Source of the DNA: Bradyrhizobium sp. 138
Lineage (GTDB): Bacteria > Pseudomonadota > Alphaproteobacteria > Rhizobiales > Xanthobacteraceae
Direction of reading: 5' to 3'
DNA length: 64,000 nucleotides
Assembly: GCF_023074075.1 (NCBI RefSeq)
Contig: NZ_JADPKT010000016.1
Coordinates: 124,001 to 188,000, forward strand
Shown here: piece by piece, positions 26,980 to 34,108 of the stretch
How the letters are laid out: each line of letters begins with the position of its first letter
How positions within the stretch are numbered: position 1 is the stretch's first letter
Program-made: the position numbers and the translations under genes
The notes under the pieces: model-generated
The model's input: only the letters and a program-made list of their open reading frames with translations
Told to the model about the DNA's origin: nothing
Database searches by the model: none

Positions 26980-27747
26980 TCAGCTCTTCACCAGCACCGG
27001 ACCGGAGCCCTGCGGACGCTCGTTCTCCATGAGGATGCCGAGGCGCTTTGCAACTTCAGTATAGGCCTCGAGCAGGCCGCCCAGATCCCTGCGGAAGCGG
27101 TCCTTGTCGAGCTTCTCGTTCGACTTGATGTCCCACAGACGGCAGCTATCCGGCGAGATCTCGTCGGCGACGATGATGCGCATCATCTCGTTCTCGAACA
27201 GGCGTCCGCACTCCATCTTGAAGTCGACGAGGCGGATGCCGATGCCGAGGAAGAGGCCGGTGAGGAAGTCGTTGACACGGATGGCGAGGGCCATGATGTC
27301 GTCGATCTCCTGCGGCGTCGCCCAGCCGAAGGCGGTGATGTGCTCTTCCGACACCATGGGGTCGTTGAGCTGGTCGTTCTTGTAGTAGAACTCGATGATC
27401 GAACGGGGCAGCTGGGTGCCCTCCTCGATACCGAGGCGCTGCGACAGCGAGCCGGCGGCGACGTTCCGCACCACCACTTCGAGCGGCACGATCTCGACCT
27501 CGCGAATCAACTGCTCGCGCATGTTGAGGCGGCGAATGAAGTGGGTCGGCACCCCGATGTCGTTGAGGTGCTGAAACAGGTACTCCGAGATCCGGTTGTT
27601 GAGGACACCCTTGCCCTCGATCACCTGATGCTTCTTCGCATTGAACGCGGTGGCGTCATCCTTGAAGTGCTGGATCAGGGTACCGGGCTCCGGGCCTTCA
27701 TAGAGAACCTTTGCCTTGCCTTCATAAATGCGACGCCGACGGCTCAT
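26980..27747 (-). CDS. purC: Phosphoribosylaminoimidazole-succinocarboxamide synthase (SAICAR synthetase)
   Basis: 255 residues. Joins CAIR and aspartate with ATP in purine synthesis. Motifs: [20 protein letters not shown] (ATP loop), [27 protein letters not shown] and [15 protein letters not shown] at 27747 gives the family start [13 protein letters not shown]; an ATG 10 codons upstream adds [10 protein letters not shown] and is less likely. First gene of a purC-purS operon, divergent from the DUF1476 gene. Confidence 0.96.
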   Translation of the reverse strand: MSRRRRIYEGKAKVLYEGPEPGTLIQHFKDDATAFNAKKHQVIEGKGVLNNRISEYLFQHLNDIGVPTHFIRRLNMREQLIREVEIVPLEVVVRNVAAGSLSQRLGIEEGTQLPRSIIEFYYKNDQLNDPMVSEEHITAFGWATPQEIDDIMALAIRVNDFLTGLFLGIGIRLVDFKMECGRLFENEMMRIIVADEISPDSCRLWDIKSNEKLDKDRFRRDLGGLLEAYTEVAKRLGILMENERPQGSGPVLVKS

Positions 27748-28066
27748 TGGGATGTACCGTGTTTTGTTGAAATCCATGAATTTGGTGTGCTCCGGTTACG
27801 AGGATTACGACCCACAGCGGAGCTGCCGTGAACGGCTGGGAACCCGTCTCGAACCCTTGGAAACAGAACGGGAACCAAACCTTCAGGCAACCTATCCGAT
27901 TGGCTGACCGAGCACAATCGATCCGGCTCTCCAGCACCAACTTATACCGTCTCGCCTGCGGCTTAACGGCCCGTTGTTTTGCCGATATGTGCTATCTATG
28001 TAGGCATGCGGCCGGGCGGTCGCAACGGAAGGCCCCCGCTCCATTCAGAGGGATTTGGAACAAGGT
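27748..28066. other. Divergent control region, purC / DUF1476
   Basis: A 319-base gap between divergent genes. Besides the candidate promoter at 27974-28002 I see no repeat, riboswitch or small ORF that I can support. The purC promoter must lie in its left half but no clear -35/-10 pair stands out. Confidence 0.5.
27974..28002 (+). promoter_or_regulatory. Candidate sigma-70 promoter of the DUF1476 gene
   Basis: TTGTTT (27974-27979), a 17-base spacer and TATGTA (27997-28002), 65 bases before the start codon. Confidence 0.4.
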
Positions 28067-28390
28067 ATGAGCGAGTTCGACAAGCGCCAGGAAGGTTTCG
28101 AGAAGAAGTACGCCCTCGACGAGGAGCAGAAATTCAAGGCGGAGGCCCGCCGCAACCGGCTGCTCGGGCTGTGGGCGGCCGAAAAGCTCGGCATCTCGGG
28201 CGATGCCGCCACCGCCTATGCCAAGGAGGTGGTCGCGGCCGATTTCGAGGAGGCCGGCGATGCCGACGTCCTGCGTAAGCTCACGGCCGATTTTGCCGCC
28301 AAGAACGTCGCCGTCACCGAACAGGCGATCCGCGCCAAGATGAGCGAGCTGCTCGCGGTGGCAGCCGCCGAGGTGAAGGCGGGGAAATAA
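28067..28390 (+). CDS. DUF1476 protein, zeta-type inhibitor of F1-ATPase
   Basis: 107 residues, helical and charged. The sequence MSEFDKRQEGFEKKYALDEE, then ARRNRLLGLWAAEKLGIS and EEAGDADVLRKL matches the DUF1476 family, shown in Paracoccus to be the zeta subunit that blocks reverse rotation of the F1FO-ATP synthase through its N-terminal segment. ATG at 28067 is chosen over an upstream start four codons earlier because of conservation. Monocistronic. Confidence 0.92.
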   Translation: MSEFDKRQEGFEKKYALDEEQKFKAEARRNRLLGLWAAEKLGISGDAATAYAKEVVAADFEEAGDADVLRKLTADFAAKNVAVTEQAIRAKMSELLAVAAAEVKAGK

Positions 28391-28395
28391 TCCAT

Positions 28396-29370
28396 TCAAA
28401 CGAGCCGCCGACGCGTAACAACCTTGCGCGCCGGCGATCTTTTTCTGACGTCCCGTGGGGCCGAGACCTCCCGCCCGGCATAATTGCGGCGGATGGCGTC
28501 GAGCAGGCGCCCGGCGGCAGCGCTCAGAAAGCCGCCGCGACGCGTCACGAGGACGGTGTCCTGATCCGCGGCAAGATCGCCGACGGCGATCGTCGCGATC
28601 GAGGCCGCGCGCAACTCCTCAGCCACATGGCTTCTCGCCAGCAGCGCGAGACCGAAGCCGGCCTCCACGAGGCGCTTCTGCGCAGTGAGGCTGTCGACTG
28701 CCGTCCATTCAATTTCGCCCAGCCCTTGCGTAAGAAACAGCGCGAACACGTAGGCCGCGGCAATCTCGCGGCGGCCGCGCGTTTCCGGAAATGCGATCCA
28801 GCGTTCACCGCGAAGCTCGGCAAGCCGCTTCACGCGCTTGCCGGCCAGCGGATGCTCGGGCGCACAAACGACCTGCAACGCTTCGGTCAGCACCAGCTCG
28901 CAGGCGAGATCGCCGGCGCGGTCAGCGTTGTAGCGCAGGCCGATCGTGGCCTCGCCGCGCCGGATGAGATCGCTGACCTCCGCGCTGGTCGCCGTCCGCA
29001 AGGTCAGCGCAACGGCCGGATTCTCCCTGGCAAACTGCTTCATGACGGTCGACAGGCGGCCATCGGCGAGCGTTCCGGTCACGGCCAGCGAAATCGGCCC
29101 CGCATTCTGCTTGGTCAACGCGCGTATCGCCTGTTCGGCGTCCTGCGCCGCGGCCACCGCGCGCTCGGCATAGGGGATCAGCACGCGCCCGGCATCGCTG
29201 AGTCGGGTGCGGCCTGCAATCCGCTCGAACAGGCGCACGCCGAGCTCCTGCTCCAAGAGCGCGATACGGCGCGAAATCGCCGGCTGCGAACGGTGCAGGA
29301 ATTTCGCGGCATTCGAGATCCCGCCCCTGCGATGAACTGCCAGGAAGGTATCGAGGGCGTCACTGTCCAT
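28396..29370 (-). CDS. LysR-family transcriptional regulator
   Basis: 324 residues. Winged HTH in residues 1-60 (LDTFLAVHRRGGISNAAKFL, then HRSQPAISRRIALLEQELGV, RLFERIAGRTRLSDAG), then a periplasmic-binding-protein-like effector domain. The C-terminus is unusually basic (RKRSPARKVVTRRRLV). ATG at 29370 gives the standard HTH start. Divergent from the PEP-mutase-family gene with a 104-base gap that holds a perfect dyad TGTTAT-N8-ATAACA, so it probably regulates that gene. Confidence 0.92.
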   Translation of the reverse strand: MDSDALDTFLAVHRRGGISNAAKFLHRSQPAISRRIALLEQELGVRLFERIAGRTRLSDAGRVLIPYAERAVAAAQDAEQAIRALTKQNAGPISLAVTGTLADGRLSTVMKQFARENPAVALTLRTATSAEVSDLIRRGEATIGLRYNADRAGDLACELVLTEALQVVCAPEHPLAGKRVKRLAELRGERWIAFPETRGRREIAAAYVFALFLTQGLGEIEWTAVDSLTAQKRLVEAGFGLALLARSHVAEELRAASIATIAVGDLAADQDTVLVTRRGGFLSAAAGRLLDAIRRNYAGREVSAPRDVRKRSPARKVVTRRRLV

Positions 29371-29393
29371 CGCGTCCTCATGCAAAAAACTGA

Positions 29394-29413
29394 TGTTATC
29401 TGCAAGAATAACA
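29394..29413. promoter_or_regulatory. Perfect dyad, likely LysR binding site
   Basis: TGTTAT (29394-29399) and ATAACA (29408-29413) form a perfect inverted repeat with an 8-base spacer in the divergent LysR/PEP-mutase promoter region. It fits the T-N11-A core of LysR operators and lies 24 bases before the LysR start. Confidence 0.55.
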
Positions 29414-29474
29414 AATTTGGCGGATGGCGAAAATGCTCCTAGGGCTGCATCGACGGACAACACGGAGACGAGCC

Positions 29475-30302
29475 ATGACGAACCAACTGGACAAGGCGAC
29501 GGCGTTTCGCGCGCTGCACGAGCGGCCTGGCGCCTTCATCATTCCCAATCCATGGGATGCCGGTACGGCCAAGCTGCTCGCGGCGATGGGCTTCGAGGCC
29601 TTGGCAACCACGAGCCTCGGGGTCGCCAACATGCTCGGCAGCAGCGGCGTCAGTCTCGATGTGATCCTCGCCAACGCGCGCGCGATCGTCGAGGCCACCG
29701 ACCTTCCGGTCAGCGTCGATCTCGAAAATTGCGGCGCAGATGAGCCGAAACGTGCCGCCGAAGCTATACTGCGTGCCGCCGAGGCTGGCGCCGTCGGCGG
29801 CTCGATCGAGGATTTCAGCGGCGACCGCGATCGCCCCATCTACGATTTTTCACATGCCGTCGAGCGCGTCCAGGCCGCCGTGGAAGTGACGCGCGCGCTG
29901 CCAATTCCATTCACGCTGACGGCGCGGGCCGAGAACTTCCTGCACGGCCGCAAGGACATCGACGACACAATTCGCCGCCTGCAGGCCTTCGAGGCCGCGG
30001 GCGCCGATGTCCTGTATGCGCCCGGCCTGTACGATCTCGCCACGATCCGGACGGTCGTCTCCTCGCTCAGCAAGCCGTTCAACCACGTGATGGGCTTTGC
30101 CGACCCGACGCTGACAGTCGGGCGATTGTCTACCGCCGGCGTCAAGCGCATCAGCGTCGGCGGCGCCATGTCACGCTACGCGCTCGCCGCATTCCTGAAC
30201 TGCGCGCGCGAGATGAAGGACAAGGAATCCTTCACCTATGTTCGCGACATGGCTCCGGTCGGCGAGCTGCGTGAGGCCTTCGCGGCGGTCAGCCCTCCCT
30301 AA
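29475..30302 (+). CDS. Isocitrate lyase/PEP-mutase family enzyme
   Basis: 275 residues of the PEP mutase/2-methylisocitrate lyase superfamily. FRALHERPGAFIIPNPWDAGTAKLL and ATTSLGVANMLG are conserved; the metal-site region is LPVSVDLENCGA and the loop region GSIEDFSGDRDRPIYDF. The catalytic KKCGH motif of isocitrate lyases is absent, as in the 'isocitrate lyase/phosphoenolpyruvate mutase' subgroup of unknown substrate. ATG at 29475 with a GGAGACGAG site. The 3' end overlaps the convergent cynS by 14 bases. Likely controlled by the divergent LysR protein. Confidence 0.87.
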   Translation: MTNQLDKATAFRALHERPGAFIIPNPWDAGTAKLLAAMGFEALATTSLGVANMLGSSGVSLDVILANARAIVEATDLPVSVDLENCGADEPKRAAEAILRAAEAGAVGGSIEDFSGDRDRPIYDFSHAVERVQAAVEVTRALPIPFTLTARAENFLHGRKDIDDTIRRLQAFEAAGADVLYAPGLYDLATIRTVVSSLSKPFNHVMGFADPTLTVGRLSTAGVKRISVGGAMSRYALAAFLNCAREMKDKESFTYVRDMAPVGELREAFAAVSPP

Positions 30303-30777
30303 AGCCGTATTCCGGCACGTTGCCGCTGGCGCCGTAATATTTGTACGGCAGGAATTTGCCGCTCATGGTGATCTTGACGCGGTCGCCCTTCGGGTTGGCG
30401 ACGCGCTCGATTCCCATGTCGAAGTCGATCGCGGACATGATGCCGTCGCCGAATTCCTCCTCGATCAGCGCCTTCCAGGCCGGACCGTTCACCATCACCA
30501 TCTCGTAGAAGCGGTAGATCAGGGGATCGGTCGGCGGCATCGGCGCGCCGGTGCCGCGCATGGGCACCTCGTTGAGCATCGCAACTTCGGCCTTCGACAG
30601 GCCGAACAGCTCGCCGGCATTGGCAGCCTGCGGCTTCGTCAGCTTCATCTGGCCCATGATCGCACCGACGATCAGCACCTCGGAATAGCCACCGATCTTG
30701 TCGCAGATGTGCTTCCAGCTCCATCCCTTCTCGCGCTTGATGTCGAGCAGCTTTTCGGTGAGGTCTTCGCGTTTCAT
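30289..30777 (-). CDS. cynS: Cyanate hydratase (cyanase)
   Basis: 162 residues. Cyanase converts cyanate and bicarbonate to ammonia and CO2, detoxifying cyanate and giving nitrogen. Catalytic residues are Arg89 and Glu92 (YRFYEMV) and Ser115 (GIMSAIDF), matching R96/E99/S122 of the E. coli enzyme. The N-terminal part is the HTH-like domain GWSWKHICDKIGGYSEV. Last gene of the cyn operon, 12 bases after the ABC ATPase. Overlaps the convergent PEP-mutase-family gene by 14 bases. Confidence 0.97.
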   Translation of the reverse strand: MKREDLTEKLLDIKREKGWSWKHICDKIGGYSEVLIVGAIMGQMKLTKPQAANAGELFGLSKAEVAMLNEVPMRGTGAPMPPTDPLIYRFYEMVMVNGPAWKALIEEEFGDGIMSAIDFDMGIERVANPKGDRVKITMSGKFLPYKYYGASGNVPEYGFREG

Positions 30778-30789
30778 CTTAGGCTCCCT

Positions 30790-31713
30790 TCAGGCCGTCA
30801 GTCCGGGACTGGTCCCGGATATCCATGTCTGTCTTTGCTCTTCGCCACTCGCTGCGATCGTCAGCCCGGGCTTGCCGATCTGCACCAGCGGCACATTGCG
30901 CGGATCGTGACCTTGTGTCTCGGCGGCAAAAGTCTTGCTGCGCGTCACCAGGAAATCGATGATGTGGTTGCGCAGCGCGTAGTAGAGCGGATGGCGATGC
31001 AGATCGGTGCGGCCGCGATCCCGCGGCAGCGGGTTCTCCACGACCTCCGCCAGCACCGCGCCGGGACCGTTGGTCATCAGAAAAATCTTGTCGGCGAGAT
31101 AGATCGCCTCGTCGACGTCGTGCGTGATCATGAACGCGGTCTGCCCGGTCTCCAGGCAAATGCGCCGGACCTCGTCCTGCAGCGTGCCGCGCGTCAATGC
31201 ATCCAGCGCCGAGAACGGCTCGTCCATCAGCATCATCTTCGGCGTGATCGACAGCGCACGTGCGATGCCGACGCGCTGCTTCATGCCGCCCGACAGTTCC
31301 GAGGGCCGTTTGTGCTCGGAGCCGGTGAGGCCCACAAGGTCAATGAAAGTCTGCGCATGCGCCCGCACCTTGGCGCGATCCCAGCTCCGCCATTTCGAGC
31401 TGACGGCATAGGCGACGTTGCCGAGCACGGTGCGCCAGGGCAACAGCGCATGGCTCTGGAAGATCACGGCACGGTCGAGGCTGGTGCCGGATATGGCCCG
31501 CCCATCGACGATGACGGCGCCCTCGCTCGGCGCATCGAGACCGGCGAGGATGTTGAGCACCGTGGTCTTGCCGCAGCCGGAATGCCCGATCACGCAAGCG
31601 AATTCGCCGCGCGCCATCGACAGCCAGAGGTTCTCGAAGATGTTGGTCGTGGCGCCGCTCGCGCCGGGATAGCGCTTGGCGATGCCTTCGATGGAGATGA
31701 ACTTGTCGGTCAT
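30790..31713 (-). CDS. cynD: Cyanate/nitrate ABC transporter ATP-binding protein
   Basis: 307 residues. Walker A GHSGCGKTTVLN, Q-loop VIFQSHALLPWRTV, signature ELSGGMKQRVGIARAL, Walker B KMMLMDEPFSALD and switch His in MITHDVDEA. Belongs to the NrtD/TauB/SsuB class that energises nitrate, cyanate or sulfonate importers. The C-terminal 50 residues (after DFLVTRSKTF) are an extension. Linked to cynS 12 bases downstream and the permease 3 bases upstream, so cyanate is the likely substrate; nitrate cannot be excluded from sequence. Confidence 0.9.
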   Translation of the reverse strand: MTDKFISIEGIAKRYPGASGATTNIFENLWLSMARGEFACVIGHSGCGKTTVLNILAGLDAPSEGAVIVDGRAISGTSLDRAVIFQSHALLPWRTVLGNVAYAVSSKWRSWDRAKVRAHAQTFIDLVGLTGSEHKRPSELSGGMKQRVGIARALSITPKMMLMDEPFSALDALTRGTLQDEVRRICLETGQTAFMITHDVDEAIYLADKIFLMTNGPGAVLAEVVENPLPRDRGRTDLHRHPLYYALRNHIIDFLVTRSKTFAAETQGHDPRNVPLVQIGKPGLTIAASGEEQRQTWISGTSPGLTA

Positions 31714-31716
31714 GCC

Positions 31717-32556
31717 CTACTCCGGAAACGTGACCATGCGCGTGAAGCGCGCCAGGATCTGGTCGAGCAGCATGCCGACGATCCCGATCAAGAGGATCGC
31801 GATGATGACGTTGGTGATCGACAAATTATTCCACTCGTTCCAGACGAAATAGCCGATGCCGGTGCCGCCGACGAGCATCTCGGCGGCGACGATGACGAGC
31901 CAGGCGATGCCGATCGAAATGCGCATGCCGGTCAGGATCGTCGGTGCCGCGGCGGGGAGGATCACGGTGAAAGCGCGCCTGACGGTGCTGACCTCGAGCG
32001 TGCGTGCGACGTTGATCCATTCCTTGCGTACGCTGGCAACGCCGAACACGGTGTTGAGCAGCATCGGCCAGATCGAGCAGATGAAGATGACGAAGATCGC
32101 CGAGATCGAGGAATCCTTGATGGTGTAGAGCGCGAGCGGCATCCAGGCGAGCGGCGAGATCGGCTTCAGCACCTGGATGAAGGGATCCAGCGCCTTGCTG
32201 AGCAGCGGCGACATGCCGATCAGGAAGCCGAGTGGGATCGCGACCAGCACGGCGAGCAGATAGCCGGTGCCGACGCGCGCGATGGAGTAAGCGAGCTGGA
32301 TGCCGAGCCCCTTGTCGTTCGGCCCGTTGTCGTAGAACGGCCGCTTCAGATGCTCCCAGAGCTTGGCGCCGACATCGAGCGGGCCGGGCATGGCGGATTT
32401 GCCTTGCGTCGCGGTCAGGCCCATCAGCTTGGCGTATTCCGGGCTCATCGTCGTGGTGGCGCCGGTCGAGCGCGTCGCAAGATGCCAGACGCCGAGGAAC
32501 GCGGCGAGCAGCGCGATGGAGACGAGGCCGGCGCGGAGACGGAGGGAGGATGTCAT
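31717..32556 (-). CDS. cynB: Cyanate/nitrate ABC transporter permease
   Basis: 279 residues with five to six membrane helices. The coupling-loop EAA motif region is FGVASVRKEWINVARTLEVST, then AAAPTILTGMRISIGIAWLVIVAAEML, typical of NrtB/CynB permeases. Start ATG at 32556 (GGAGGA site); 9 bases separate it from the binding-protein stop. Works with the ATPase downstream and the Tat-exported binding protein upstream. Confidence 0.9.
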   Translation of the reverse strand: MTSSLRLRAGLVSIALLAAFLGVWHLATRSTGATTTMSPEYAKLMGLTATQGKSAMPGPLDVGAKLWEHLKRPFYDNGPNDKGLGIQLAYSIARVGTGYLLAVLVAIPLGFLIGMSPLLSKALDPFIQVLKPISPLAWMPLALYTIKDSSISAIFVIFICSIWPMLLNTVFGVASVRKEWINVARTLEVSTVRRAFTVILPAAAPTILTGMRISIGIAWLVIVAAEMLVGGTGIGYFVWNEWNNLSITNVIIAILLIGIVGMLLDQILARFTRMVTFPE

Positions 32557-32565
32557 CGCCTCACC

Positions 32566-33948
32566 TCACGACGCCTTCCGGATCTTGAAGCTCGCGACGT
32601 AGTCCTCCGGCTTCGCAGGATCGAACGTCTTGCCCATCACCGCAAACGATTTGTAGGCGCTCGCCGGCGGCGACAGGCCCATTTCGGTCATCAGCTTCTT
32701 GGTATCGGTGGCCAGATACACCTGCTCGGCGACCGTCTTGTAGTCGACGTCGCCCTTGATCTGGCCCCAGCGCTTCATCTGCGTCAGCATCCACACCGCG
32801 AAGGACTGCCACGGGAACGGATCGAAATCGACGCGCTTGGCATCCGTCTTCACCCCGCCGAGGCCATCGGCATAAGTGCCTGTCAGGACCTGCTCCAGCA
32901 CCGTGACCGGCGCGTTGATGTAATTGGCCGGCGCGATCGCTTCCGCGATCTGCTTGCGGTTCTCCGCCTTCGACGCGTACGCGGTGGCATCGACGATGGC
33001 CCGCGTCAGCGCCGCAAAGCTGTTCGGCGCATTCGTGATGAACTCGCGGCTGGCGGCGAAGCTGCAGCAGGGATGGCCGTCCCAGATCTCTTTCGACAAT
33101 AGGTGCATGAAGCCGACGCCGTCATAGATCGCGCGCTGGCAGATGTTGTCGGGTGCGAGGAAGCCGTCGATGTTGTCGGCGCGCAGATTCGCGACCATCT
33201 CCGGCGGCGGCACCGAGCGCAGCTGCACGTCGGTATCGGGGTCCAGCCCGTGTTCGGCGAGATAATAGCGCAGCAGGTAATTGTGCATGGAATAGTCGAA
33301 GGGGATGGCGAACTTCATTCCCTTCCAGTCCTTGGGATCGCGCTTGTCCTTGTGCTTGGCCGCCAGCACGATGCCCTGCCCGTTGATGTTCTCGATCGCA
33401 GGCACCGCAAACGGAATGGCGTTGGCGCCGAGCCCGAGCGAGATCGCGATCGGCATCGGCGCCAGCATGTGCGCGGCGTCGTATTCCTTGTTGATGGTCT
33501 TGTCGCGGATCACCGCCCAGCCGGCGGTCTTGACCACCTCGACGTTGAGACCGTGCTTGGCATAGAAGCCGAGGGGAGCCGCCATGATGATCGGTGTGGC
33601 GCAGGTAATCGGGATGAAGCCGACCTTGAGGTCCTTTTTCTCGGGCGCGCCGGCTTGGCCAAAGACTTCGGTCGCCGTCTTCAGTGGGAAGAACTGCGAC
33701 AGCGCGGCCAGCGCGGTGGAAGCCCCAACCGACTTCAGGAATGCGCGTCGCGCTGCGTCCTGCGGAAACATCGCGCGCATCACCGCAGAAGCGACGACGC
33801 CCTCGTAACGTTTTTCCTCGCTCTCGACCGGTTCGCAGTGGAGCGACAGCGCGGCCTGATCATGCTCGGCAGCGGACCGGTGCTGGCCACAGGCACAGCC
33901 GGCTCGGAGGTTGCGATCGGGATCAAACGGATTGTCGAACGTGGACAT
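32566..33948 (-). CDS. cynA: CmpA/NrtA-type substrate-binding protein of the cyanate transporter
   Basis: 460 residues. A Tat-type signal (RRAFLKSVGASTALAAL) is preceded by an 85-residue leader rich in Cys and His (GCACGQHRSAAEHDQAAL), common in this subfamily. The mature part has DLKVGFIPITCATPIIMA, NINGQGIVLAAKHK, DYSMHNYLLRYYLAEHGLDP and DNIDGFLAPDNICQRA, as in NrtA/CmpA nitrate and bicarbonate binders. A GCAGGAGG site precedes the ATG. First gene of the operon with cynB, cynD and cynS; transcribed from the -24/-12 element at 33984-33998. Confidence 0.9.
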   Translation of the reverse strand: MSTFDNPFDPDRNLRAGCACGQHRSAAEHDQAALSLHCEPVESEEKRYEGVVASAVMRAMFPQDAARRAFLKSVGASTALAALSQFFPLKTATEVFGQAGAPEKKDLKVGFIPITCATPIIMAAPLGFYAKHGLNVEVVKTAGWAVIRDKTINKEYDAAHMLAPMPIAISLGLGANAIPFAVPAIENINGQGIVLAAKHKDKRDPKDWKGMKFAIPFDYSMHNYLLRYYLAEHGLDPDTDVQLRSVPPPEMVANLRADNIDGFLAPDNICQRAIYDGVGFMHLLSKEIWDGHPCCSFAASREFITNAPNSFAALTRAIVDATAYASKAENRKQIAEAIAPANYINAPVTVLEQVLTGTYADGLGGVKTDAKRVDFDPFPWQSFAVWMLTQMKRWGQIKGDVDYKTVAEQVYLATDTKKLMTEMGLSPPASAYKSFAVMGKTFDPAKPEDYVASFKIRKAS

Positions 33949-33983
33949 CGGACCTCCTGCGCGTCATTGCGAGGAGCAATTAC

Positions 33984-33998
33984 GCAAGGAGCATGCCA
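33984..33998 (-). promoter_or_regulatory. Sigma-54 promoter (-24/-12) of the cyanate operon
   Basis: On the minus strand TGGCAT (33998-33993), five bases, TTGC (33987-33984): an almost exact TGGCAC-N5-TTGC element with the required spacing. It lies 36 bases before the cynA start. The divergently encoded activator has the sigma-54 interaction domain. Confidence 0.8.
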
Positions 33999-34057
33999 CC
34001 GCCTTCGCTTGAGCCACCACCTTGATGTCGCAGCGATTTCGATCGAACTTGGCCATT

Positions 34058-34107
34058 ACGAAAACTCGTGATAAACGAAAATTCGTAGTCGAATAACGAG
34101 ATTTCGT
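34058..34107. promoter_or_regulatory. Three ACGA-N4-TCGT palindromes (activator sites)
   Basis: ACGAAAACTCGT (34058-34069), ACGAAAATTCGT (34075-34086) and ACGAGATTTCGT (34096-34107). They lie 60-123 bases upstream of the -24/-12 promoter of cynA, the usual enhancer distance, and the third abuts the ATG (34109) of the activator gene, allowing autoregulation. Confidence 0.75.
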
Positions 34108-34108
34108 A

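Noticed and set aside
30238..33102. 954-codon plus-strand open frame across the cyanate operon
   Set aside because: It is antisense to cynS, cynD, cynB and cynA, all with clear family motifs; the frame has the His/Asp/Arg-rich look of GC-rich shadow frames.
30790..33948. Nitrate (nrtABD) transporter
   Set aside because: Sequence alone fits nitrate too, but direct linkage to cynS makes cyanate the better reading; kept as an alternative in the entries.
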